A stretch of DNA of 9,057 bases, from contig CAJXGK010000058.1 of assembly GCA_913053815.1 (NCBI GenBank), positions 1 through 9,057 on the forward strand. The letters run 5' to 3'. Position 1 is the stretch's first letter, and every line of letters starts with the position of its first letter. The notes beneath the pieces were generated by a model, which was given only the letters and a program-made list of their open reading frames with translations, was not told the origin of the DNA and did not search any database. Position numbers and translations under genes: made by a program. This stretch comes from an uncultured Rhodanobacteraceae bacterium. Lineage in GTDB: Bacteria; Pseudomonadota; Gammaproteobacteria; Xanthomonadales; Rhodanobacteraceae. Shown piece by piece: positions 1 through 8,170 of the stretch.

Positions 1-1079
1 GGCTGGAACCCCTGCTGGATTATGGGGTAAACCCCAATCAGTGCGATCAGCGCGGGCGCAATGCCCTGCACCACGCTTTGGAACGTCCCAGCACGTTTAC
101 CCCAACAATAGTGCGCCGCCTGATCGTCCATGGGGGTAATCCCGAATGCGTGAATGACTGCGGAGAAACTCCGCTCGGTCTGGCTCTGGCAACCGGCGAA
201 GGGGATCTGGTGCACTGGCTGCGCTGGGACGGTGACTTCTCACTACCTCTACGCCCGCTACGAGCAATCGACATGGTGATGGCTGCAAAAAGTGGGGATC
301 TGGCCGCCGTGAAATGCCTCCAACAGCTCGGCTTCGATACCGATAGCCGTGATTCGCTAGGGGCCAGCGCCTTACTCCACGCCTGCGGAGCCGGACATGA
401 CGAGGTTGCCGAATACCTGCTGGCTGCTGGTGCCGACTACAAGCTGGCTGCTAACAATGGGGTAAGCTGTTTAGCGGCCACCGTCTTGGGTAACCAGCCT
501 CACTTAGCCCAGCGTCTACTGGATATGGGTGCACAGCCGGATCAACGGCTTGCCGACCAGGCCACGGCCCTGCATTTTGCTGCAGCCCGCGGCAACCATG
601 AAATGATCGAACTATTGCTGCAGCATGGTGCCGACGTCCACGCAGTAAACCAGGCCGGGCAAGACGCCCTGATGATGGCTACTCGCCACGCCTATGATCA
701 GGGTAACAGTCTGCGCGCCCGCCGGGTGTTTGATGTTCTGCTCACGGCAGGAGCAAGTCCACGTCACGCCGATGCCCATGGCACCACCGCACTGCTGTTC
801 CTGCTGGGCGCACACGCACCACCCGGTCAAGATGGCGATGCCACTCATATCGGGGCTTTACTTCCCAGTCTGCTCGCCGCCGGCGCGCTACTTAGTGCGG
901 CAGATCACCGGGGAGTCAGCCCCTTGCATGCCTGCGCATTGCATGCTCTGCTGGCCCCAGCACGGATGCTGCTCACGCGAGGAGCCTCCCGGGAGGCTCT
1001 GGATAGTTGGGGCCGACGACCGGTTGATGTAGCGCGCCGTTTGGGCTATGTGGATCTGGCCCGGGAGTTGGAGGGATGA
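1..1079 (+). CDS. Ankyrin-repeat protein, C-terminal part (5' end outside window)
   Basis: The frame is open from base 3 to the TGA at 1077-1079, giving 358 residues with no upstream stop, so the gene starts before the window. A TTG at 78 is internal, because the codons before it (RGRNALHHAL) already read as an ankyrin repeat. I count about ten repeats, roughly residues 18-46, 53-80, 90-115, 119-148, 152-180, 186-214, 218-254, 259-297, 303-331 and a short cap at 336-358. The clearest have the usual G-x-TALH-AA--G---LLL-GAD pattern (TALHFAAARGNHEMIELLL near 188-206). Ankyrin stacks bind protein partners; no enzymatic domain or membrane segment is visible in this part, and the missing N-terminus could hold either. 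The gene converges on the Kef-like gene with 13 bases between stops and no obvious terminator. The partner and function are unknown. Confidence 0.92.
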   Translation, partial: LEPLLDYGVNPNQCDQRGRNALHHALERPSTFTPTIVRRLIVHGGNPECVNDCGETPLGLALATGEGDLVHWLRWDGDFSLPLRPLRAIDMVMAAKSGDLAAVKCLQQLGFDTDSRDSLGASALLHACGAGHDEVAEYLLAAGADYKLAANNGVSCLAATVLGNQPHLAQRLLDMGAQPDQRLADQATALHFAAARGNHEMIELLLQHGADVHAVNQAGQDALMMATRHAYDQGNSLRARRVFDVLLTAGASPRHADAHGTTALLFLLGAHAPPGQDGDATHIGALLPSLLAAGALLSAADHRGVSPLHACALHALLAPARMLLTRGASREALDSWGRRPVDVARRLGYVDLARELEG

Positions 1080-1092
1080 ACGACATCTGCAG

Positions 1093-2925
1093 TCAGTCGG
1101 AGTCGGTCCCCTCTACCGGCAAACGCTGACTCGTCTGCTGTTCGAGATCCTCCTTGAACAGGGCTTCCAATTCGACAAAAGCTTCACGATGGGATTGGAT
1201 TAACGCGGCCTCGTCGTCATACAACAGCGACTGCTCATGCAATAGTTTCTCATCGTGCTCGCGGAAGCGCTCGATGTGTTGCGCAGCAATCGCCGGGTCG
1301 ATACCCAGCAGTTCCAGTACGCGCTGGGCCATGACCAGACTGGAGTGAAAAGTCTCCCGCACTACCGTGTCGGGCTGCAACGCCAGCAAGCGAAAGGCAT
1401 GCTGGCGATTGCGAGCCCGCGCCACTACCTGTAGGTGCGGATATAGGCGTCGAACTAGCTGCGCAGTCCGCAAATTGGTTTCCGGATCATCAGTAGCCAA
1501 TACAAATACCTCGGCCTGATCGATGTGCGCCGCCTGCAATAACTCGGGACGCGAAGGATCACCAAAGAAAATGCGCGCGCCGGCGAAACGCCGCGAGAGT
1601 TCGACCTGCTCGATTGAATGTTCCAGTGCCGTGTAGGGAATGCCCCGTGCATGCAGCACCCGCGCCACAATTTGCCCAACGCGGCCATAGCCGGCGAGGA
1701 TGACCCGCGAAGGGGTCTCCGGGGAATCCAGGGAATCATACGGCGGCAATTCCGCTGCGGGTTGCCACAGCAGCAGGCACAAGCGCGGAACCAATCCTGC
1801 CAGAAGAGGCGTCAAAGCCATGCTCAAGGTAATCGCTAACAACAGCTGAGCATGCATCGCTGGTTCGATCAGGTTTACTTGATGCGCTTGAACCAGGATC
1901 ACGAAGGCAAATTCACCCCCCGACGCCAGCAAACCCGTAAACCGCGATGTCTCGATGATATCCAGACCACCCAAATAACGTCCAATCAGGGCGAGTATCG
2001 GCGCTTTCACGACCAGTAACCCTAGTACCAGCCCCAATATCAAGACAGGTTCCATCCAGATCAAGCGGAGATCCACAGACATCCCCACCGCAACGAAAAA
2101 CAAGCCCAGCAATAGGCCCTTGAACGGCTGGATATGTGACTGAATCTCATGCCGGTAGGCACTATCGGCGAGCAACATACCCGCCAGAAACGCCCCCAGT
2201 GACATGGACACCCCGGCTAAACCGACCAACCAGGCCATACCGAAGGCGAGTAGCAGGGCCGTCGCCGTGGACACGTCGGGCAAACGGGTCCTAGCGACCA
2301 TTCGGAACAGGGGTTGCAACAGAAATCGTCCAGCCAAAATGACCAGCGCAATGATCCCCACTACCCGCAGTAAATTAAGCAGGTCGAAGCCCGACGGCTG
2401 CAGCCCCAGCGCCAGCATGGGTACCACCGCAAGCAAGGGGATTACCGCTAAATCCTGGAACAGCAGTACCGCCAAGGTAAGCCGACCATAGCGGGTTCCA
2501 AGATCCTTGCGCTCGGCCAACAGTTGCACCCCAAAAGCGGTGGAGGACAAGGCCAGGGCAATGCCGATCACTGTTGCCGCCTCGGCACCTAAACCCAAGC
2601 CGTAATAGCCGGCCAGTCCAAGCAACAATGAGGACAGCACAACCTGGGCCAGCCCCATCCCGAAGACCTGCCTGCGCATCATCCATAAACGTTGCGGGGA
2701 AAGTTCCAGACCAATCAGGAAAAGTAGCAGCACCACCCCTAATTCGGCCAGAGACTGGATCACCCCACTGCGGGTGAGTAAGCCCAAGCCGTAGGGGCCG
2801 ATAGCCATCCCCGCAAGCAAATAACCCAATACCGAGCTCAACCGTAGCCGGGTGGCCAACGGTACCGCAATCACAATGGCCAGCAGGAACAACAGTGTCG
2901 CAGCAAGAAAATCCGGGGTGTGCAT
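1093..2925 (-). CDS. KefB/KefC-like K+/H+ antiporter (CPA2 family) with RCK domain
   Basis: This 610-residue protein is predicted to exchange K+ for H+ across the inner membrane. Residues 1 to about 385 are a run of hydrophobic helices of the Na+/H+ exchanger fold, with LGYLLAGMAIGPYGLGL near the N-terminus and the CPA2 signature LFQDLAVIPLL (Q157, D158). A Rossmann RCK/TrkA-N domain follows, with GYGRVG at 412-417 and a downstream acidic residue for nucleotide binding, then a charged C-terminal tail of about 60 residues. The length matches E. coli KefC (about 620). Between the two parts lies HEIQSHIQPFKGLLLGLFF, the counterpart of the KefC regulatory loop, but with Q and H where KefC has acidic residues. 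The start at 2925 has an upstream GGAG. The gene follows hemB by 42 bases on the same strand, so the two are probably cotranscribed. No KefF/KefG-type oxidoreductase is adjacent, so glutathione gating is not assured. Confidence 0.93.
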   Translation of the reverse strand: MHTPDFLAATLLFLLAIVIAVPLATRLRLSSVLGYLLAGMAIGPYGLGLLTRSGVIQSLAELGVVLLLFLIGLELSPQRLWMMRRQVFGMGLAQVVLSSLLLGLAGYYGLGLGAEAATVIGIALALSSTAFGVQLLAERKDLGTRYGRLTLAVLLFQDLAVIPLLAVVPMLALGLQPSGFDLLNLLRVVGIIALVILAGRFLLQPLFRMVARTRLPDVSTATALLLAFGMAWLVGLAGVSMSLGAFLAGMLLADSAYRHEIQSHIQPFKGLLLGLFFVAVGMSVDLRLIWMEPVLILGLVLGLLVVKAPILALIGRYLGGLDIIETSRFTGLLASGGEFAFVILVQAHQVNLIEPAMHAQLLLAITLSMALTPLLAGLVPRLCLLLWQPAAELPPYDSLDSPETPSRVILAGYGRVGQIVARVLHARGIPYTALEHSIEQVELSRRFAGARIFFGDPSRPELLQAAHIDQAEVFVLATDDPETNLRTAQLVRRLYPHLQVVARARNRQHAFRLLALQPDTVVRETFHSSLVMAQRVLELLGIDPAIAAQHIERFREHDEKLLHEQSLLYDDEAALIQSHREAFVELEALFKEDLEQQTSQRLPVEGTDSD

Positions 2926-2967
2926 GCGGCGCTCTCCAGGTACGCCACGATTATGTCATGCCAGCAC

Positions 2968-4113
<1,146 letters not shown>

Positions 4114-4172
4114 TCATGCGTTATCTGGGCAGCAACACAGTGTTTTGGAGTTTTATTCAGGTACTATGCAGC

Positions 4173-4201
4173 TTGTTAGGTTAAAGTTAACAGCCAATGC
4201 T
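4173..4201 (+). promoter_or_regulatory. Possible promoter with overlapping 19-bp operator-like dyad
   Basis: TTGTTA at 4173-4178 (four of six to the -35 consensus) is 17 bases from AATGCT at 4196-4201, a weak -10. Overlapping them is TGTTAGGTTAAAGTTAACA (4174-4192), an inverted repeat in which seven of nine base pairs are symmetric around the central A, with perfect five-base arms TGTTA/TAACA. That placement is typical of a repressor operator. It would serve the SPFH-like gene at 4270, with a leader of about 60 bases, and could also affect hemB. No regulator family is identified. Confidence 0.3.
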
Positions 4202-4269
4202 GCCGATACCTACGGTCGCTTTTATTTCGCCCAAGTGAGCGATCCTTCTTAACTTACTGTCACTCAAGC

Positions 4270-4701
4270 ATGACCATGGTCTTCATTGCACTGCTGAGCT
4301 TGGCTTTATTGCTAATCGTATTTTCAGTCAAACATATTCCTGTAGGCATGGTCTATACCCTGCAGCGCGCCAACGGACGGGCTCGCCTACTACGCGAGGG
4401 CACCCATCTGGTTTTACCTTTAGTGGAACGGGTACGGCACAAGATCAGTCTTACCGGTCGCATTCTCGAACTCCAAGGGGAAGGCCAGTCGGTACGCTTG
4501 TATTGGCAGGTCATTGACCCCATCCAAGCCGATGGCTTGATCGACCAAGCCGAGGCACTGCTTGGCAACGAAGCCCAGGACCTACTCAAGTCCATCGATA
4601 AAATGTCCCCAGCAAGCCTTGAGAACCTGAAAGGGGTCTTGAATGCACGCTATACCGAGCGTGGCTTGCGGGTGATTCGGGTCGAATCCTCTTCAAACTG
4701 A
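4270..4701 (+). CDS. Short SPFH/band-7-like membrane protein
   Basis: This 143-residue protein has one N-terminal hydrophobic helix (about residues 4-19), then a stretch resembling the start of an SPFH (stomatin/prohibitin/HflK) domain: IPVGMVYTLQRANG, LLREGTHLVLPLVERVRHKI, and LYWQVIDPIQAD. It ends with LNARYTERGLRVIRVE, like the end of the SPFH core where stomatins have WGLRVxRVE. Typical stomatins are 250-300 residues, with a longer core and a C-terminal coiled coil used for assembly; both are reduced or missing here. The ATG at 4270 has no clear ribosome site; an in-frame ATG at 4276 is an alternative. Codon use looks like its neighbours. The gene lies 80 bases before rsmG on the same strand. 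Its role is unknown; membrane scaffolding is an inference from the family. The reading frame is convincing, the family call less so. Confidence 0.7.
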   Translation: MTMVFIALLSLALLLIVFSVKHIPVGMVYTLQRANGRARLLREGTHLVLPLVERVRHKISLTGRILELQGEGQSVRLYWQVIDPIQADGLIDQAEALLGNEAQDLLKSIDKMSPASLENLKGVLNARYTERGLRVIRVESSSN

Positions 4702-4770
4702 TCCGTTCTCTACACTGGCATTTCGCGGCCCAGACACCGATACTACATGACTCGATCATGAACAGGCCGC

Positions 4771-4774
4771 AGGA
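4771..4774 (+). promoter_or_regulatory. Ribosome binding site that sets the rsmG start
   Basis: AGGA at 4771-4774 lies seven bases before the ATG at 4782. The upstream in-frame ATG at 4758 has no Shine-Dalgarno-like sequence before it, and the eight residues it would add (MNRPQDRC) do not resemble the family. The later start is therefore preferred. Confidence 0.6.
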
Positions 4775-4781
4775 TCGCTGT

Positions 4782-5435
4782 ATGCTGGCCAAAAATTCGC
4801 TCGATACCCAGCTGGAGCAAGGACTTGACCACCTGGGCTTAGCTCTGTCGGCGCAGACACGGGCAAGTCTGCTCACCTATCTCGCGCTGCTTGCGCGCTG
4901 GAACGTTGCTTTCAACCTCACTGCCGTTCGCCAGCCCGAGCAAATGGTGGTCCGGCATCTACTCGATTCGCTGGCTATTCTACCCTGGATCAAGGGCGAG
5001 ACCCTTGCCGATCTTGGCAGTGGGGCCGGGCTCCCGGGTATTCCCTTGGCTATCGCTCAACCTTCCCTGCACATTAGTCTGCTCGACGCCAACGGCAAGA
5101 AAGTACGTTTTCTGCGCATGGTTCGGCGAGAACTCAGGTTAACCCAGGTCGAGATCGTGCCGGGCCGCATCCAGGATCAGCACGGCCAGTATGACTGCAT
5201 CACCACTCGCGCCTTGGGAAGTCTGGACGCCATGCTTGCCTGGGGAGGCCATTTGCTGGCCCCAGCCGGTCGTTGGTTAGCTATGCAGGGCAAAGCGGTT
5301 GAAATCGGTGGCCTGGTGGATATTGCTCCGTTTTACCTCCACGGCATTCATCGCCTACATGTGCCAAGCTTAGACGCAGAGCGCCATCTAGTGGTAATTA
5401 AGAAGTCCGCCCAGACAGGAAAATTAACGATATGA
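4782..5435 (+). CDS. rsmG: 16S rRNA (guanine-527-N7)-methyltransferase
   Basis: RsmG (GidB) transfers a methyl group from S-adenosylmethionine to N7 of G527 in 16S rRNA. The 217-residue protein from ATG 4782 is close to the 207 of E. coli and shares family landmarks: LLARWNVAFNLTAVR, VVRHLLDSLAI, the SAM-binding loop DLGSGAGLPG (77-86), LLDANGKKVRFLRMV, TTRALGSLDAML and the C-terminal LDAERHLVVIKK. It overlaps parA by four bases (ATGA at 5432-5435), so translation of the two is probably coupled. In many bacteria mnmG precedes rsmG near the replication origin; here an SPFH-like gene takes that place. A weak promoter (CTGGCA at 4715, GATACT at 4739, spacer 18) might serve this gene if it is not read from the gene upstream. 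Confidence 0.96.
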   Translation: MLAKNSLDTQLEQGLDHLGLALSAQTRASLLTYLALLARWNVAFNLTAVRQPEQMVVRHLLDSLAILPWIKGETLADLGSGAGLPGIPLAIAQPSLHISLLDANGKKVRFLRMVRRELRLTQVEIVPGRIQDQHGQYDCITTRALGSLDAMLAWGGHLLAPAGRWLAMQGKAVEIGGLVDIAPFYLHGIHRLHVPSLDAERHLVVIKKSAQTGKLTI

Positions 5436-6223
5436 CGCGGATCATCGCCATAGCCAATCAGAAAGGCGGCGTCGGCAAAACCACCACTGCGGTGAATCTA
5501 GCCGCCTCCCTAGCCGAGATTAAACGGCGGGTATTGCTGGTGGATCTCGATCCACAGGGTAATGCCACCATGGCTTCCGGCATCGACAAACATGCGGCCA
5601 AGCCGGGTGGCTGTGAAGTGCTGCTGGAAGAAGCGCCGATTGAGCAGGCCATTATTCCTGTGGAAGCCGGCTTCGATCTGCTGCCGGGAAGCGAGGATCT
5701 TACCGCTGCCGAACTCAAGATGATGGATACAATGACCCGTGAGTCATGCCTTAAGGTACAACTTCGGAAAGTTGCCCACCGCTATCAACTGATTCTTATC
5801 GATTGCCCCCCCAGTCTGCATCTGCTTACCCTCAATGCACTAACCGCCGCTGACGGTGTATTGATTCCAATCCAGTGCGAGTACTTTGCTCTAGAGGGAC
5901 TGGCTAGTTTGCGCAACACTATCGAAGCAGTCCAACGGCGCTTAAATCCCCATTTACAAATCGAGGGTTTGCTACGCACCATGTACGATGTCCGCAATAA
6001 CCTCACCAACGATGTCTCAGCACAACTGGGTCAGCATTTCGGTGATCGTCTGCTACGCACCGTAATTCCCCGCAATGTGCGTTTAGCGGAGGCGCCAAGC
6101 CATGGCAAACCTATCAACCTGTACGATCGCGAATCACGGGGGGGCATTGCCTACCTGGGACTTGCCGGCGAAATGATCCGTCGTGAACGGCAAATGGCTA
6201 CCGGTGGGGTAACTAAGAGTTAA
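5432..6223 (+). CDS. parA: Chromosome partitioning ATPase ParA (Soj)
   Basis: ParA is a P-loop ATPase that binds DNA non-specifically and moves ParB-bound origins. The 263 residues begin with the deviant Walker A motif KGGVGKTT (11-18, including the signature lysine K11), followed by DLDPQGNAT with D38 and D40 (A' motif) and the Walker B strand LILIDCPPSL (D124). The length and the absence of an N-terminal helix-turn-helix extension fit chromosomal Soj-type ParA rather than the long plasmid type. The C-terminal VIPRNVRLAEAPSHGKPI is typical of the family. Its start overlaps the rsmG stop, with AGGA about 12 bases upstream, and parB begins 59 bases after it. I see nothing truncated or missing. 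Confidence 0.97.
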   Translation: MTRIIAIANQKGGVGKTTTAVNLAASLAEIKRRVLLVDLDPQGNATMASGIDKHAAKPGGCEVLLEEAPIEQAIIPVEAGFDLLPGSEDLTAAELKMMDTMTRESCLKVQLRKVAHRYQLILIDCPPSLHLLTLNALTAADGVLIPIQCEYFALEGLASLRNTIEAVQRRLNPHLQIEGLLRTMYDVRNNLTNDVSAQLGQHFGDRLLRTVIPRNVRLAEAPSHGKPINLYDRESRGGIAYLGLAGEMIRRERQMATGGVTKS

Positions 6224-6282
6224 GCCATGAAGCCGATTACTAACCAATTGACACCTATTATCCCAATCGCCAGGGGACATCA

Positions 6283-7149
6283 ATGACAGCCAAGAAACGA
6301 GGTCTGGGACGTGGTCTGGACGCATTGCTCGGCGAATCTGCTGAGGTGAGCAATGGGCAAGAAGACCAACTACGCAACCTGAGCATCCAGGCTATTCAGC
6401 CCGGACAATACCAGCCACGCCAACATATGGATGATGAGCGACTGGAGGAGTTAGCCGCGTCGATCCGTGCCCAGGGGTTGATCCAACCGGTGGTGGTTCG
6501 CGCCATCGGCCACAACCGCTTCGAACTCATCGCCGGCGAACGTCGCTGGCGTGCTGCTCAGCTGGCCGGGTTGACCGAGTTACCTGCCCTGGTCCGGGAC
6601 GTGGACCCCCAAGCGGTACTCGCCATGTCTCTGATCGAGAACATTCAACGCGAGGAACTCACGCCCATCGAAGAAGCGCGGGCCCTGCAACGGCTGTTGG
6701 ATGAATTTGAACTGACCCACCAACAAGTCGCCGCCGCTGTCGGCCGTTCACGTGCTGCTGTTTCCAATCTGTTGCGCCTGCTCGATCTGCCGGACCCCAT
6801 TCGTGAACTACTCGATACCGGACGCCTAGACATGGGCCATGCCCGCGCCCTGCTCACCTTACCGGTACCTACAGCTATTGCCTTGGCTCATACCGCTGCC
6901 GATGCCGGTTGGTCGGTACGAGAACTCGAAGTTGCTGCACGACAAAGTCAAGCCAAAGCGTCTAAAAGTGGCCCTCTCACTAAAAACCCGCATCGTGACC
7001 CCAATTTAGATACGCTTGAGCGCGAGCTATCCGAACACCTGGCCACCCGTGTGTCGGTGCAACCTGGGCGCAGCGGGCGTGGCAAAGTTGTCATCCACTA
7101 CCACAGCCTTGACGAACTGGATGGGCTACTCGAACACCTGCGCAGCTGA
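6283..7149 (+). CDS. parB: Chromosome partitioning protein ParB (Spo0J)
   Basis: ParB binds parS sites, loads as a CTP-dependent clamp and stimulates ParA. The 288-residue protein has the usual N-terminal KKRGLGRGLDALLG (ParA-contact region, 4-17), the CTP-binding domain with GERRWRA (85-91) and ENIQRE (119-124), a helix-turn-helix region for parS recognition (about 142-166, HQQVAAAVGRSRAAVSNLLR), and a C-terminal dimerization domain (about 240-288). A linker near 222-240 is rich in K, S and P. The start has a good AGGGGA site six bases upstream. The 59-base gap from parA contains TATTAT at 6256-6261, a possible -10 without a matching -35, so a separate promoter is not established. All key motifs are intact. 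Confidence 0.97.
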   Translation: MTAKKRGLGRGLDALLGESAEVSNGQEDQLRNLSIQAIQPGQYQPRQHMDDERLEELAASIRAQGLIQPVVVRAIGHNRFELIAGERRWRAAQLAGLTELPALVRDVDPQAVLAMSLIENIQREELTPIEEARALQRLLDEFELTHQQVAAAVGRSRAAVSNLLRLLDLPDPIRELLDTGRLDMGHARALLTLPVPTAIALAHTAADAGWSVRELEVAARQSQAKASKSGPLTKNPHRDPNLDTLERELSEHLATRVSVQPGRSGRGKVVIHYHSLDELDGLLEHLRS

Positions 7150-7216
7150 ACCCGGGCTGGTTTTGATAATGATCCGCGTACCCGCATCCGTATCGAGTCG
7201 ATCTCTAGAAATCCCT

Positions 7217-7933
7217 ATGATTGAATTGTCCGTGGTCGTACCCATCTACAACGAGCGCGACAACCTTTTACCCCTAATCACTGAGATCACCGCTGTCCTA
7301 CGCGGCACAACGGGCTTCGAAATCCTCTACGTCGATGACCACAGTGAAGATGACAGCCTGCAAGTGCTGCTGGAGATACGCGCAGCGGTTCCAGAGTTAC
7401 GTATCGTGCGTCACCTGCAGCGTTGCGGCCAAAGCACCGCTATCTGGAATGGCATTCATACGGCACGCGGTAGCTGGATTATCACCCTGGACGGTGACGG
7501 CCAGAACGATCCAGCCGATATCCCGAAACTACTTGATGCCCGGCAAAAAGCCCCGGCCAACGTACGTATGATCGCGGGCTGGCGGACCCAACGGCGCGAT
7601 ACCTGGTCCAAAAAGCTTTCTTCACGAATCGCCAATGCGGTGCGCTCACGCATGCTTAAGGACGCCACCCCTGATACCGGCTGCGGCTTGAAGCTATTCG
7701 AACGAGAGGTTTTCCTGCGGCTGCCCTACTTCGATCACATGCACCGCTTTCTACCCGCGCTGATTCACCGTACGGGTTATGCGACCCAGAGCGTCCCGGT
7801 CAATCATCGGCCTCGAACCCGTGGCCATTCCAAGTACGGCATATGGGATCGCCTGTGGGTTGGGTTGGCCGATTTGCGTGGGGTGGCCTGGCTGATGCGC
7901 CGAGCCCAAATAACAGCCACTGAGGAACTTTAA
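7217..7933 (+). CDS. Family 2 glycosyltransferase, DPM1-like (dolichyl/polyprenyl-phosphate sugar transferase type)
   Basis: This 238-residue cytoplasmic GT-A enzyme probably moves a sugar from a nucleotide-sugar donor to a polyprenyl phosphate or a related lipid. Motifs in order are LSVVVPIYNE (4-13), YVDDHSEDDS (38-47), the DxD-containing LDGDGQNDP (91-99), DTGCGLKLF (153-161), HRFLPALIHRTGY (176-188), and HRPRTRGHSKYG (197-208), all typical of the DPM1/DPG branch. There is no C-terminal membrane pair, so it is the short soluble or peripheral form. I start at ATG 7217, right before the conserved first strand; ATG 7169 would add 16 unconserved residues, and earlier starts run into parB. Neither start has a strong ribosome site. 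It follows parB by 67 bases and may be read through from it. The donor and acceptor cannot be told from sequence alone. Confidence 0.9.
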   Translation: MIELSVVVPIYNERDNLLPLITEITAVLRGTTGFEILYVDDHSEDDSLQVLLEIRAAVPELRIVRHLQRCGQSTAIWNGIHTARGSWIITLDGDGQNDPADIPKLLDARQKAPANVRMIAGWRTQRRDTWSKKLSSRIANAVRSRMLKDATPDTGCGLKLFEREVFLRLPYFDHMHRFLPALIHRTGYATQSVPVNHRPRTRGHSKYGIWDRLWVGLADLRGVAWLMRRAQITATEEL

Positions 7934-7938
7934 TCGCA

Positions 7939-7958
7939 ACATTCAGAAACATTCAGAA
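7939..7958 (+). repeat. Tandem duplication of a 10-bp unit
   Basis: ACATTCAGAA occurs twice head to tail without mismatch, six bases after the glycosyltransferase stop. It lies just upstream of the IS remnant. It may be a slippage product or a small binding-site pair; no function is evident. Confidence 0.8.
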
Positions 7959-8035
7959 TAGAAAACGGATGCTCTTTCGATCTGAGTCATAGATGCTCAG
8001 GTACTCCTATATCGAGTGGGATGAAACCAAGGGTT

Positions 8036-8170
8036 TGAACTGCCCAGGGAATTCCGGAGACGCCAATCCTTTGAGAAGATAGCACCATGAAGACCTCAGC
8101 GAGGTGTTCACCAGAAGTACCGCCGCAGACCGATCGCATGGCGTTGGAACACCAGGACGAACTCGGTTCA
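8036..8170 (+). mobile_element. IS3-family left-end remnant
   Basis: The segment starts with TGAACTGCCCAGGGAATTCC and continues CGGAGACGCC, which resembles the terminal repeat of IS3-family elements of the IS51 type (TGAACCGCCCCGG... CGGAGAC, from memory). About 50 bases on, ATG 8087 opens a frame matching the beginning of the orfA transposase gene. The likeness stops near 8170, so most of the element and its right end are gone. It abuts the 3' end of the DUF2782 gene, which reads toward it. The exact boundaries and IS group need a database comparison. Confidence 0.65.
8087..8170 (+). pseudogene. Remnant of IS3-family orfA (N-terminal ~28 codons)
   Basis: Translation from ATG 8087 gives MKTSARCSPEVPPQTDRM then ALEHQDELGS. 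This lines up without gaps with the usual opening of IS51-type OrfA proteins, RYSPEVRERAVRMVLEHQ followed by DE-GSQWAAI (recalled from the family). The conserved W and the rest of the helix-turn-helix are missing: after GS the frame reads on as the antisense of the DUF2782 gene to a TGA at 8249-8251. Several substitutions (RERAV to PPQTD) show decay. It cannot encode a working transposase. Confidence 0.65.

Noticed and set aside
78..80. TTG as start codon of the ankyrin gene
   Set aside because: The frame is open to the window edge and the residues before the TTG already form an ankyrin repeat.
4116..4184. 22-codon hydrophobic reading frame in the hemB/SPFH intergenic region
   Set aside because: There is no ribosome site, no family likeness, and it crosses the operator-like dyad; it looks like chance.
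6248..6276. Perfect TTGACA at 6248 as a parB promoter
   Set aside because: The position 17 bases downstream (CAGGGG) is not a -10 box; it is the ribosome site of parB.
7016..7216. Longer glycosyltransferase starting inside parB
   Set aside because: It would overlap parB by more than 130 bases, the added residues are not family-like, and the catalytic domain begins at 7217.
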